The position numbers were made by a program, and so were the translations under genes. From contig CP185379.1 in assembly GCA_049177215.1 (NCBI GenBank), forward strand, positions 2,728,001 through 2,792,000: a stretch of 64,000 nucleotides of DNA, in the 5' to 3' direction. Positions 25,066 to 33,506 of the stretch are shown piece after piece (positions within the stretch are counted from its first letter, which is position 1; each line of letters starts with the position of its first letter). The notes under the pieces were generated by a model. The model did no database searches. It had not been told where the DNA came from and saw only the letters and a list, made by a program, of their open reading frames with translations. The stretch comes from Pollutiaquabacter aromativorans. GTDB taxonomy: Bacteria > Bacteroidota > Bacteroidia > AKYH767-A > 2013-40CM-41-45.

Positions 25066-26466
25066 ATGCTGTTCAACTCCCTCGCCTTCGCGCTGTTTTT
25101 TCCCCTGGTGACGTTCGGGTACTTCCTGCTGCGTCCAGGGCAACGTTGGTGGTGGTTATTACTGGCCAGTTGCGTGTTTTACATGTACTTCCGGCCGGTT
25201 TACATTCTTGTTCTGGCACTGACGATCGGTATCGACTACGCCGCCGGTCTGCTGATGGAACGCAGCAGCGATTTCCGGGTCCGCCGGAGGTGGCTGGGCG
25301 CCAGCCTGATCGCCAACATCGGCATTCTGGCGTTCTTCAAGTATTGGGGGTTTCTGGACGAAAACCTGGCGGCGCTGACCGGCTGGACCGGATCCCCCTT
25401 GCGATTGCCCGTGTTGGATGTGGTGCTGCCGGTCGGGTTGAGTTTTCATACGTTTCAGGCGATGAGCTACACCTTCGACGTGTACTACGGCCGACAAAAA
25501 GCCGAACGCCATCTCGGCATTTACGCGTTGTACGTCATGTTTTATCCGCAATTGGTGGCGGGTCCCATCGAACGACCGGGACAATTGTTGCCGCAATTCC
25601 GGGAACATCATACGATCGATTACGGACGTATCAGCAAAGGGCTGGTGCGTATGCTCTGGGGGCTTTTCAAAAAGATCGTCATCGCCGACCGTTTGTCTTT
25701 GTTTGTGGATCCCATCTTTCGGGAACCCGAGGGCTATGGCGGCATCACGATGGTCTGGGCGATTCTCTTTTTCTCCATTCAGATCTACGCGGATTTTTCC
25801 GGGTACTGTGACATCGCATTGGGCGCCGCGCAAGTAATGGGTTTCCGGTTGATGGAGAATTTCCGTCATCCGTATTTCAGCGCCAGCTTCCGTGAATTCT
25901 GGACCCGTTGGCACATCTCGCTTTCGCAATGGTTCCGCGACTTCGTTTACATTCCCCTGGGCGGGAATCGGGTTCCGATCGTCAAAGAAATCCGTAACCT
26001 GCTGATCGTTTTCGCGCTAAGCGGTCTCTGGCATGGCGCGAGCTGGACGTTCGTAGTCTGGGGACTGATCCACGGTTTCTTTCTGATCACCGAGCGACTG
26101 TTATTCCCCAACGGTCGAAGTTCAACGATCCTGAATCGCCTGCTCACCTTCACGGGCGTTTGCCTGGCATGGGTCTTCTTTCGCGCCGACAGCTTCGACG
26201 ACGCTATGCAAGTCTTTGCCGGCTTGTTGCGACCATCGGCAGGATGGATCGGTCTGCCGCTCATCACTACACAGTCGTTCATTACGGATCTGCTCCTGCT
26301 GCTCCTGCTCTTTCTTGCCGAATGGCGTCAATGGCATCAACCCGGAACAGCCTCCGCAGCTCCTTCCCGGCGATGGGCAGCTTACGGCTGGCATGCAGCC
26401 CTGGCCGTGCTGATCCTGTTATACGGCGTCTTCGAGGCCCAATCGTTCATCTATTTTCAATTCTGA
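25066..26466 (+). CDS. MBOAT family O-acyltransferase (AlgI-like)
   Basis: 466 residues from the ATG at 25066; the longer upstream frame lacks any sign of coding. About ten to twelve membrane helices. The MBOAT catalytic histidine is His323 in LWHGASW, and a second conserved His283 is in RWHISLSQWFRDF. AlgI-type proteins pass an acetyl group across the inner membrane to O-acetylate exported polysaccharide. The next gene, one base after the stop, encodes an SGNH-like periplasmic partner, which fits an AlgI/AlgJ- or PatA/PatB-style pair. Confidence 0.93.
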   Translation: MLFNSLAFALFFPLVTFGYFLLRPGQRWWWLLLASCVFYMYFRPVYILVLALTIGIDYAAGLLMERSSDFRVRRRWLGASLIANIGILAFFKYWGFLDENLAALTGWTGSPLRLPVLDVVLPVGLSFHTFQAMSYTFDVYYGRQKAERHLGIYALYVMFYPQLVAGPIERPGQLLPQFREHHTIDYGRISKGLVRMLWGLFKKIVIADRLSLFVDPIFREPEGYGGITMVWAILFFSIQIYADFSGYCDIALGAAQVMGFRLMENFRHPYFSASFREFWTRWHISLSQWFRDFVYIPLGGNRVPIVKEIRNLLIVFALSGLWHGASWTFVVWGLIHGFFLITERLLFPNGRSSTILNRLLTFTGVCLAWVFFRADSFDDAMQVFAGLLRPSAGWIGLPLITTQSFITDLLLLLLLFLAEWRQWHQPGTASAAPSRRWAAYGWHAALAVLILLYGVFEAQSFIYFQF

Positions 26467-26467
26467 C

Positions 26468-27430
26468 ATGCGCAGGCTGATTCTGGAACTCTTTCTTCTA
26501 TTAGCCTTCATGGGTGTGGTGTATGGCTTGCTTGAATGGCGCTACCGCGACTATTCCATTGGCCTCGACGGACAATACGCGCAATTCCGGATGGAACAAA
26601 CACAGGCTGAAGTGCTTTTCCTCGGCAATTCGCATATCATACCCTTAAAAGCCGCCTCGGATTCAATGCGCAAGGTGCGCTCCGCCTCGCTGGCATTTGT
26701 GGGGATGGACTTGTTCTGGACAAAAGTGCTGCTGAACCGCCAGCAGGATGCTCTTCCCCGTCTGAAAGAAGTGATCTTGTATGCCGATCCGGAAATACTG
26801 GGTTACAATCAGACCTTACACGGCCAGGCCTGGATCAACCGGGCCTTATATCGTTACGGTGACACCCTGTACAATGATCGCCTTTCCGATCGCTGGATGG
26901 CGCGCAGTAATTTCTTCCGGTCAAATCGGGACCTTTCGTACCTGTTCAGAGAGCGGAACGGAAGTGCCGAACTTCCGATCGTTCGCGACCGACTCTCCCT
27001 GCCACTGGACGATACGATCGCTTGCAAAGTCAGGGCCATCGAAAACAGCAGATCAAGATTTGACGAACGCCTGTTTCCGGAAAATCTACGCTACCTGAAC
27101 ACGATCCTTGATTGCTGTAAACAACACGGGTGGCAGGTAACGCTTGTGCGCACACCGAAACGATCGGCTTTCCTGCGTTACTTCGAACATGCCGGGATCG
27201 AACGTGCGCGTTTAAAATTGGATTCCCTGGCAAAAGCCAGAGGCTTGTTTCTGTTTGAACCCGGCTGGTCGGCTGAAGACGATCGGTTGATCGCGGATCC
27301 GGATCACCTCCTCCTGGATGGCGCGAAACGATTCTTAGAGGAACTTGACTCGGCAAAGGAGCATCACGCGCGCGAATCCGGGATGGGCAATCCGGATTCG
27401 ATCAGCTTTTCGATGACTACCGGAAAATAA
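26468..27430 (+). CDS. SGNH-like acyltransferase partner of the MBOAT protein
   Basis: 320 residues, with a one-base gap after the MBOAT stop. An N-terminal membrane anchor (about 4-22) precedes a domain with the SGNH block I motif FLGNSH (51-56; Ser55) and a late catalytic pair DPDH (277-280), typical Asp-x-x-His of SGNH hydrolases and AlgJ/AlgX/PatB-like transferases. It should take acetyl from the MBOAT protein and place it on a glycan outside the cytoplasm. Its last 67 bases overlap the 3' end of convergent purN. Overall similarity to known families is weak, so the role rests on motifs and context. Confidence 0.72.
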   Translation: MRRLILELFLLLAFMGVVYGLLEWRYRDYSIGLDGQYAQFRMEQTQAEVLFLGNSHIIPLKAASDSMRKVRSASLAFVGMDLFWTKVLLNRQQDALPRLKEVILYADPEILGYNQTLHGQAWINRALYRYGDTLYNDRLSDRWMARSNFFRSNRDLSYLFRERNGSAELPIVRDRLSLPLDDTIACKVRAIENSRSRFDERLFPENLRYLNTILDCCKQHGWQVTLVRTPKRSAFLRYFEHAGIERARLKLDSLAKARGLFLFEPGWSAEDDRLIADPDHLLLDGAKRFLEELDSAKEHHARESGMGNPDSISFSMTTGK

Positions 27431-27957
27431 CGGTGTTCTAGGGCGTGGATCTTGTGTGCGAGCTGATCGGCGTTGTCCGACCGATCAACATGACAGGCGG
27501 CTTGAAAAAGTATATCGCCCGAATCGAACTGCTCATTCACCGCGTGTACCGTGATGCCGGAAATCGGCTGGCCGGACTCGATGACAGCACGGTGAACGTG
27601 TTCGCCGTAAAAACCCTTGCCGCCGAACTGTGGTAGTAAAGCGGGATGGATGTTGATGATCCTCCCGTGAAAAGCGTTGATCAGGTTGGCCGGCACCAGC
27701 CAGAGAAAACCGGCAAGGACGACCAAATCGATCTTCTCCGATTTCAGGAATTCGACTACAGCGGTTGTTTCGCGGAATTGCCGGCGATCGAACAGGTGAC
27801 AAGGGACATCCAGCGCTTTTGCACGACCGATCACACCGGCATTGGGATTGTTGGTCAACACCCAACTGACCCGTATCGCCGGATGTTGTTGAAAATAACG
27901 GATGATCTTTTCGGCATTACTTCCTGAACCGGAAGCGAATACAGCGATGCGCGTCAT
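27364..27957 (-). CDS. purN: Phosphoribosylglycinamide formyltransferase PurN
   Basis: 197 residues from the ATG at 27957. All key residues of the folate-dependent GAR transformylase are present: N102 and H104 in INIHPALLP, H138 in GITVHAV, and D145 in NEQFDSGD. The phosphate loop FASGSGSNAEKI is near the start. It formylates GAR with 10-formyl-THF in purine synthesis. The 3' end overlaps the convergent SGNH-like gene by 67 bases. Confidence 0.96.
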   Translation of the reverse strand: MTRIAVFASGSGSNAEKIIRYFQQHPAIRVSWVLTNNPNAGVIGRAKALDVPCHLFDRRQFRETTAVVEFLKSEKIDLVVLAGFLWLVPANLINAFHGRIINIHPALLPQFGGKGFYGEHVHRAVIESGQPISGITVHAVNEQFDSGDILFQAACHVDRSDNADQLAHKIHALEHRYFPVVIEKLIESGLPIPDSRA

Positions 27958-27963
27958 GCCCGC

Positions 27964-27971
27964 CAAAGATA
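27964..27971 (-). promoter_or_regulatory. Candidate -7 box for purN
   Basis: TATCTTTG on the minus strand fits TAnnTTTG and ends six bases before the purN ATG, which would give a leaderless or nearly leaderless transcript. No TTG -33 was found at the usual distance. Confidence 0.35.
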
Positions 27972-28045
27972 GCAAATGAGGGTACTTGGGAATCCCGTGT
28001 TCCTTGCTTTTTCGTTACTTTGCCCCCGTTCAACTTCCACACCTC

Positions 28046-28693
28046 ATGTCGGCCAACAGTTTCATTCAACTCTTCGTTCCCAAAGACCGGAAATTCTATC
28101 CCATGCTCGAACAGGCTTCCGCCAACCTGGTGGCGGTTTCCAAAGTCCTGTACGAACTGATGAATACCTCCAGTCCGGAAAAACGCATACCGCTTTTCCG
28201 CCAGATTGAAAAACTGGAACATACCGGCGACGAGATCACCCACCAGATCTTCAACGAAACCAGTAAGACCTTCATTACTCCCTTCGACCGGGAAGATTTG
28301 CAGCGCCTCGCCAGCGGACTCGACGACGTACTCGACTACATCCACGGCTCCGCCAAACGCATCGAACTGTACAAGGTCGAAACGATGCACCCCAGCATGG
28401 TCAAACTCGCCGAGTTGATCATGAGTTGTTCCAATGAACTGTACAACGCGATCAGCGGATTGCGCAGCATGAAGAACCAGATGAAGGTCCGCGAAGCCCT
28501 GGTGCGTGTCAACAGCATCGAAAACCACGCGGACGACATCTTCGATAACGCGGTTGCACGCCTGTTCGAAGACGAAAAAGACGCCATTCAGATCATCAAG
28601 ATAAAGGAAGTGCTCAGCGCGCTGGAAACGGCCACCGATAAGTGCGAAGACGTCGCCAACGTCATCGAAACCATCATCGTGAAACAGGCCTAA
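28046..28693 (+). CDS. DUF47 (PhoU-like) phosphate transport regulator
   Basis: 215 residues from the ATG at 28046, all helical, beginning FIQLFVPKDRKFYPMLEQAS, the usual start of DUF47 proteins, with LEHTGDEITHQIF (about 56-68) and LASGLDDVLDYIHGSAKR (about 91-108). DUF47 proteins are PhoU relatives that pair with PiT permeases. Its stop is 20 bases before the PiT gene, supporting a two-gene phosphate uptake operon. A TTACTTTG sequence (28015-28022) could be part of its promoter. Confidence 0.92.
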   Translation: MSANSFIQLFVPKDRKFYPMLEQASANLVAVSKVLYELMNTSSPEKRIPLFRQIEKLEHTGDEITHQIFNETSKTFITPFDREDLQRLASGLDDVLDYIHGSAKRIELYKVETMHPSMVKLAELIMSCSNELYNAISGLRSMKNQMKVREALVRVNSIENHADDIFDNAVARLFEDEKDAIQIIKIKEVLSALETATDKCEDVANVIETIIVKQA

Positions 28694-28713
28694 ACGGAAC
28701 CGCCGAACCATCC

Positions 28714-30291
28714 ATGACACTGCTGATCACCGTCATCGTCCTCGCCCTCCTGTTCGATTTCATCAACGGGTTCCACGATGCCGCCAACTCCATCGCTACG
28801 GTTGTATCGACCCGCGTCTTATCGCCGGTCAGCGCCGTGATCTGGGCGGCTTTGTTCAACTTCGTCGCCTTTTTCATCTTCAAGGACCACAGCGTCGCCA
28901 ACACCATCGCCAAGACGGTTCAGGACCGTTTCACCTCTCCTGAAATGAGCCCTTTGCCGATGATCCTGGCCGGATTGCTCGCAGCCATATCGTGGAACCT
29001 CATCACCTGGTGGTACGGGATTCCATCTTCTTCATCCCATACACTTATTGGCGGATTCGCCGGCGCTTTCATCGCTGCTTACGGTTTTGAAGCCGTTCGA
29101 TCCGGTGTTGTCTGGGCAACGGCCATCTTCATCGTCGTCGCCCCGGTCGCAGGTATGTTGATGGCCTACCTCATCTCGCTTTGGTTCCTCCACAGTTTCC
29201 GAAAATCCCTGATTGCGAAATTCGTATCCATCACGATCATGGTCGGCGTGGCATGGGCTGTATGGAATACATTGGAATTCAAGAAGGATTTCAATGGCGG
29301 CGCCTCCTATACCTACATGTTCGATCGCAAGGTGAGCAAGGATGAGTTGAAGAAGGCCCTTACGTTCAAGGACGATCACTACAAAGAATATGCTCCGGTC
29401 ATTGCCGCCGGTAAGGACAGTCTCGGCCAGCCGGATGCCAGTGGAACCGTGTATACGATCAGAACGGACTACCTGAAAAAGCCCGGACAAACGACCGAAC
29501 TCTCCGAACTGACCGTGGCGATCGAACAAGGAATCGGAAAGACCAAAGCGGGTTATCGCTTGCTGGAAACACACCGAATCAGCGAACAGGCTGATCCGAA
29601 AGAACGGTTCGATACTTCCAATCTGAAGAACGGCTTCGAAACCTATTGGCTGAAGGTCATCTTCCATGGCGCGAACTTTAAATGGATCCTGCTCGGCTTC
29701 ATCGTGATGGTAATCGGCGGCACGACGCTGGTCCTCAGTTCCATCAACATGTCGCAAACCAATACCCTGTTCAAGCGCCTGCAACTGTTCTCTTCCGCCG
29801 CATTCTCGATCGGTCACGGTGGTAACGACGCGCAAAAGGTCATGGGTATCATCTCCGTCGCGCTCATCGCGAATGGCAACATCGCGAGCATGAAAGAGAT
29901 GCCGACCTGGGTGCCGCTCGCATGCTATACCGCCATTGCAGCCGGCACACTCAGTGGCGGTTGGAAAATCGTTAAGACGATGGGCGGAAAGATCACCAAG
30001 GTGACTCCCTTCGAAGGTGTTGCAGCCGAAACAGCCGGCGCGATCACGCTCTTCTTTACCGAAGGCCTGAAGTTCCCCTGGAAGATCGGCGGAGAAGTCA
30101 TCAAAGGCATTCCGGTCAGTACTACCCATACGATCACCGGATCGATCATCGGTGTGGGTGCTACGAAACGACTGTCGGCGGTACGCTGGGGCGTTACCAT
30201 CAACCTCGTTTGGGCCTGGATCCTGACCATTCCGGTGTCCGCCTTACTGGCTGCTATTTTCTACGAGCTGATCAAACTATTCCTTCGATAA
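28714..30291 (+). CDS. PiT family inorganic phosphate transporter
   Basis: 525 residues from the ATG at 28714. The two PiT signature repeats are present: FDFINGFHDAANSIA near residue 10 and GHGGNDAQKVMGI near residue 370. They are separated by membrane helices and a hydrophilic insert of about 140 residues (about 188-325). It should import phosphate by proton or cation symport through the inner membrane. The upstream DUF47 gene is its usual partner. A terminator follows at 30313. Confidence 0.94.
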   Translation: MTLLITVIVLALLFDFINGFHDAANSIATVVSTRVLSPVSAVIWAALFNFVAFFIFKDHSVANTIAKTVQDRFTSPEMSPLPMILAGLLAAISWNLITWWYGIPSSSSHTLIGGFAGAFIAAYGFEAVRSGVVWATAIFIVVAPVAGMLMAYLISLWFLHSFRKSLIAKFVSITIMVGVAWAVWNTLEFKKDFNGGASYTYMFDRKVSKDELKKALTFKDDHYKEYAPVIAAGKDSLGQPDASGTVYTIRTDYLKKPGQTTELSELTVAIEQGIGKTKAGYRLLETHRISEQADPKERFDTSNLKNGFETYWLKVIFHGANFKWILLGFIVMVIGGTTLVLSSINMSQTNTLFKRLQLFSSAAFSIGHGGNDAQKVMGIISVALIANGNIASMKEMPTWVPLACYTAIAAGTLSGGWKIVKTMGGKITKVTPFEGVAAETAGAITLFFTEGLKFPWKIGGEVIKGIPVSTTHTITGSIIGVGATKRLSAVRWGVTINLVWAWILTIPVSALLAAIFYELIKLFLR

Positions 30292-30312
30292 ACACATCGA
30301 ATCATGGTATTG

Positions 30313-30340
30313 AAAGCCCTTGCCAATGCGAGGGCTTTTT
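30313..30340 (+). terminator. Intrinsic terminator after the PiT gene
   Basis: Stem AAAGCCCT (30313-30320) with AGGGCTTT (30331-30338), followed by a T-run. Confidence 0.88.
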
Positions 30341-30601
30341 TATTGTCATTCTGTAAACTGGAAATAATCGAACTGCATTTTTTCTTGAATTAAAATTTTC
30401 AATCATCATTACAACCATTTAAATGGCCAATTTGAAGACATACCTGATGGTAACCGACACATCAAATGTTCTATATAGCAAGGCTTCACCCGGACATCCA
30501 CACGGTGGCCGGCCGGAAGCGAGCCGCGGATTTCTATCCACATTAAAGCTAAATCGTTCATTATAAGCAAGAAACACGCCTGTCCGAATACCCTTCCTAT
30601 T

Positions 30602-30631
30602 TTGATATTAAGGTGAATCCCCTTTATTTTG
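30602..30631 (+). promoter_or_regulatory. Candidate acpP promoter
   Basis: TTG (30602-30604), a 20-base spacer, then TATTTTG (30625-30631), a near match to TTG-N(19-20)-TAnnTTTG, 40 bases before the ATG. Confidence 0.45.
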
Positions 30632-30671
30632 CACCTCATTCAAATCCCTACACAACTAAAACGGATCTACA

Positions 30672-30908
30672 ATGGCTGACATCGCAGCAAAAGTGAAATC
30701 CATCATCGTCGACAAACTTGGTGTTGATGAAAAGGAAGTGACCCCGGAAGCCAGCTTCACGAACGACCTGGGCGCTGATTCCCTCGACACCGTGGAACTG
30801 ATCATGGAATTCGAAAAGGAATTCAACATCGCCATCCCGGACGATCAGGCCGAGAAAATCTCTACGGTCGGTCAGGCCATCGAATACATCGAGAAAAACG
30901 TGAAGTAA
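30672..30908 (+). CDS. acpP: Acyl carrier protein
   Basis: 78 residues with the phosphopantetheine attachment site Ser37 in GADSLDTVEL, the normal length and the acidic helices II and III of ACP. It carries growing acyl chains in fatty-acid synthesis. It heads the acpP-fabF-rnc cluster, an arrangement seen across many bacteria. A hairpin 17 bases after the stop probably lowers read-through into fabF, so ACP would be made in excess. Confidence 0.97.
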   Translation: MADIAAKVKSIIVDKLGVDEKEVTPEASFTNDLGADSLDTVELIMEFEKEFNIAIPDDQAEKISTVGQAIEYIEKNVK

Positions 30909-30924
30909 TCACGACTCTCCTTTC

Positions 30925-30951
30925 AAGATCCCCGGCCTTGTCGGGGATCTT
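30925..30951 (+). terminator. Hairpin between acpP and fabF (likely partial terminator)
   Basis: AAGATCCCCG and CGGGGATCTT form a 10-bp stem; the following TGTTTCTCC is a poor U-tract, so it is probably leaky or serves as an mRNA 3'-end stabiliser. Confidence 0.65.
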
Positions 30952-31005
30952 GTTTCTCCCTCCCTCCTTTTTTCCGTCTCTCAACCTCTAGGTTTCCCGC
31001 CTCCT

Positions 31006-32259
31006 ATGCAGCTCAAACGCGTTGTCGTGACCGGTCTTGGAGCGCTAACACCGCTCGGTAACTCTGTTCAGGATTATTGGAACGGCTTGATCCAGGGTAT
31101 CAGCGGAGCGGATTTGATTACCAAATTCGACGCGTCGAAATTCAAAACGCGTTTCGCCTGCGAAGTCAAGAACTTCGACCCGAACAACTACTTCGATCGC
31201 AAAGAAGGCCGCAAACTGGACGGCTTTTCACAATACGCTTTGGTTGTAGCGGACCAGGCTGTAGCAGACGCCGGCATCAACCTGGAAACGATCAACCACG
31301 ACCGCGTGGGGGTCATCTGGGGTTCCGGTATCGGCGGTCTAAAAACCTTTCAGGACGAAGTCATCGCCTTCGGTCGTGGCGACGGCACTCCGCGTTTCAA
31401 TCCCTTCTTCATTCCGAAGATGATCGCCGACATCGCGTCGGGTCACATCTCGATGAAATTCGGTTTCCGCGGCCCCAACTTCACCACTGTTTCCGCTTGT
31501 GCTTCTTCCACGAACGCGCTCATCGACGCGTTTACCTACATCCGTCTCGGCAGGGCGAACATGATCCTGTCCGGCGGTTCTGAATCCACCGTCAACGAGA
31601 CTTGCGTCGGCGGCTTCAATGCATTGCAGGCGCTCTCCCAGCGCAACGACGACCCGAAGACCGCCTCCCGTCCGTTCGATCTCGACCGCGACGGCTTTGT
31701 CATGGGTGAAGGCGCCGGTTGTATCATCCTCGAAGAACTCGAGCACGCCAAAGCACGCGGCGCAAAAATCTACGCGGAAATCGTCGGTGGCGGTATGTCG
31801 GCCGATGCGTATCACATGACTGCACCGCATCCGGAAGGACTGGGCGCAGCCTTGGTTATGCGTGGCGCGTTGGAAGATGCCGGCATGACGACCTCCGACA
31901 TCGACTACATCAACGTTCACGGCACGTCGACTCCGATCGGCGATCCGCAGGAAATCAAGGCCATCCAGACCATCTTCGGCGAGGATGCGTACAAGCTGAA
32001 CATCAGCTCGACGAAATCGATGACCGGTCACCTGTTGGGTGCAGCCGGCGCCATTGAAGCCATCGCGTCGATCCTGTCCGTCGTGAACGATATGGTTCCG
32101 CCGACCATCAACCATTTCACCGACGACCCGGCCTTCGATCCGAAACTGAACCTGACCTTCAACAAGGCGCAAAAGCGCACCGTTCGCGCGGCCTTGAGCA
32201 ACACCTTCGGTTTTGGCGGGCACAATGCTTCGGTCATCTTCCGCAAGTACGAAGGCTGA
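31006..32259 (+). CDS. fabF: Beta-ketoacyl-ACP synthase II
   Basis: 417 residues. The Cys-His-His triad is Cys165 (VSACASSTN), His305 (NVHGTSTPIGD) and His342 (KSMTGHLLGAAG). It condenses malonyl-ACP with acyl-ACP in fatty-acid elongation. Length and C-terminal GFGGHNASVIF are standard for FabF. It lies between acpP and rnc. Confidence 0.97.
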   Translation: MQLKRVVVTGLGALTPLGNSVQDYWNGLIQGISGADLITKFDASKFKTRFACEVKNFDPNNYFDRKEGRKLDGFSQYALVVADQAVADAGINLETINHDRVGVIWGSGIGGLKTFQDEVIAFGRGDGTPRFNPFFIPKMIADIASGHISMKFGFRGPNFTTVSACASSTNALIDAFTYIRLGRANMILSGGSESTVNETCVGGFNALQALSQRNDDPKTASRPFDLDRDGFVMGEGAGCIILEELEHAKARGAKIYAEIVGGGMSADAYHMTAPHPEGLGAALVMRGALEDAGMTTSDIDYINVHGTSTPIGDPQEIKAIQTIFGEDAYKLNISSTKSMTGHLLGAAGAIEAIASILSVVNDMVPPTINHFTDDPAFDPKLNLTFNKAQKRTVRAALSNTFGFGGHNASVIFRKYEG

Positions 32260-32279
32260 GCACAGCATCGTCCAACCGA

Positions 32280-33002
32280 TTGAGTTTCCTCTCCGGCATA
32301 CGGCACCTCTTTTCCAAGGACAAATCGTTCGTCCGCGCCCTGCGCAACCTCCTGGGGTTTACGCCGCGTAACCTTTCCTTATACCATCTTGCGTTCAAGC
32401 ACCGGTCCACTGCCGAAGAACACCCGAGCGGCATCAAGATGAGCAACGAACGCCTCGAGTATCTGGGAGACGCGGTATTAGGAGCCATCATCGCCGAACA
32501 CCTCTTCAAACGATTCCCCTTTCGAGAAGAAGGCTTTCTCACGGAGATGCGCAGCCGGCTCGTCAACCGCGAACAATTGAACAAGCTGGCGGTAAAGATC
32601 GGTGTCGACCGCTTCATGCAGAACTCGATTGACCCCGGAGCCAAGAACCGTTCGGCTTATGGCGACGCCTTCGAAGCCCTGATCGGAGCCGTTTACCTGG
32701 ACCAGGGATACAACGTCACCCGGCAGCTCGTCCTCAACCGCATCTTCCGACATCACATCGACGTTGATGTCGTTGAACAAACCGACAGCAACTTCAAGAG
32801 CAAGCTCATCAACTGGTGCCAGAAGGAGAAGCGCACGGTCGACTTTGAATTGGTGGAAGAAGTGGAAAATGGCGGGAAACGCCTGCTTCGCGTCCGGGTA
32901 CTGGTGAACGGTGAAGAAGTGGCGCAGGGCGAAGACTTTTCGAAAAAGCGGGCTGAACAGATCGCGGCCGAAAAAGCGATCGGTATCCTGGGTATCTCCT
33001 GA
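32280..33002 (+). CDS. rnc: Ribonuclease III
   Basis: 240 residues with a TTG start at 32280, the only start ahead of the conserved N-terminus; 20 bases after fabF. The RNase III signature ERLEYLGDA is at 57-65 (Asp64). The second acidic cluster is in YGDAFEALIGAVYLD. A double-stranded RNA-binding domain fills about 168-238 (KSKLINWCQKEKR ... AEQIAAEKAIGIL). It cleaves double-stranded RNA in rRNA processing and mRNA turnover. Confidence 0.95.
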   Translation: MSFLSGIRHLFSKDKSFVRALRNLLGFTPRNLSLYHLAFKHRSTAEEHPSGIKMSNERLEYLGDAVLGAIIAEHLFKRFPFREEGFLTEMRSRLVNREQLNKLAVKIGVDRFMQNSIDPGAKNRSAYGDAFEALIGAVYLDQGYNVTRQLVLNRIFRHHIDVDVVEQTDSNFKSKLINWCQKEKRTVDFELVEEVENGGKRLLRVRVLVNGEEVAQGEDFSKKRAEQIAAEKAIGILGIS

Positions 33003-33063
33003 AGTCAGGAAGATTCCGGCGGGGCGGACGACCGTCGCATAATCCTCCGTAATTTCACACGGG

Positions 33064-33486
33064 ATGAAAAAAGTCGTGTTGCGGATCGACGAGAATGAAC
33101 AGTACGGTTTCGTGCTGATCGGAATCGTTTGCCAGCACCGCGACTACCGGCTCTGCCGGGAAATAAACCTGGCGCTCGACATTTCCCTTGCGCGTGATAA
33201 CGATTTCGAGGTCTTCACCAAAAAGCGCATGGAAGCGATGACCTTCACCCGCTTTTCCTTCACCAACGAGGAAGAGGACGAATATTATATGCTGGCGAAC
33301 AAAGGCGACGGCGGAATGTTACTGCCGGAGCAGAAGCAGATCGATTACTTCCTCCTCATTCGCCCCGGTAGAAACGAGATCGACTCCGGCAATCTCTTGC
33401 CGGAACTGAAAAAAATCCCCATGATCCTCGGCGCCTACGCCTTCGAACCGAAAGAACTCAAGTCGCGCGAGAACCTGCTCTTCTGA
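33064..33486 (+). CDS. IPExxxVDY family protein
   Basis: 140 residues. The family hallmark occurs as LLPEQKQIDYFLLI (about 98-111), with an N-terminal DYRLCREINLALDISL. These small cytosolic proteins are known mainly from Bacteroidota and commonly sit next to pyk, as here. No activity has been assigned to the family that I know of. Confidence 0.87.
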   Translation: MKKVVLRIDENEQYGFVLIGIVCQHRDYRLCREINLALDISLARDNDFEVFTKKRMEAMTFTRFSFTNEEEDEYYMLANKGDGGMLLPEQKQIDYFLLIRPGRNEIDSGNLLPELKKIPMILGAYAFEPKELKSRENLLF

Positions 33487-33506
33487 GCACCTTCCCATCC
33501 AACCTT

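Larger units (their letters stand above)
30292..30671. other. 380-base intergenic region before acpP
   Basis: Holds the PiT terminator (30313-30338), a GC-rich self-complementary patch around 30505-30530 (CCACACGGTGGCCGGCCGG) and the acpP promoter. A 76-codon minus-strand frame across it has no protein-like features. Nothing else identified. Confidence 0.55.

Noticed and set aside
30409..30639. 76-residue minus-strand frame ahead of acpP
   Set aside because: No leader, domain or context; overlaps the likely acpP promoter.
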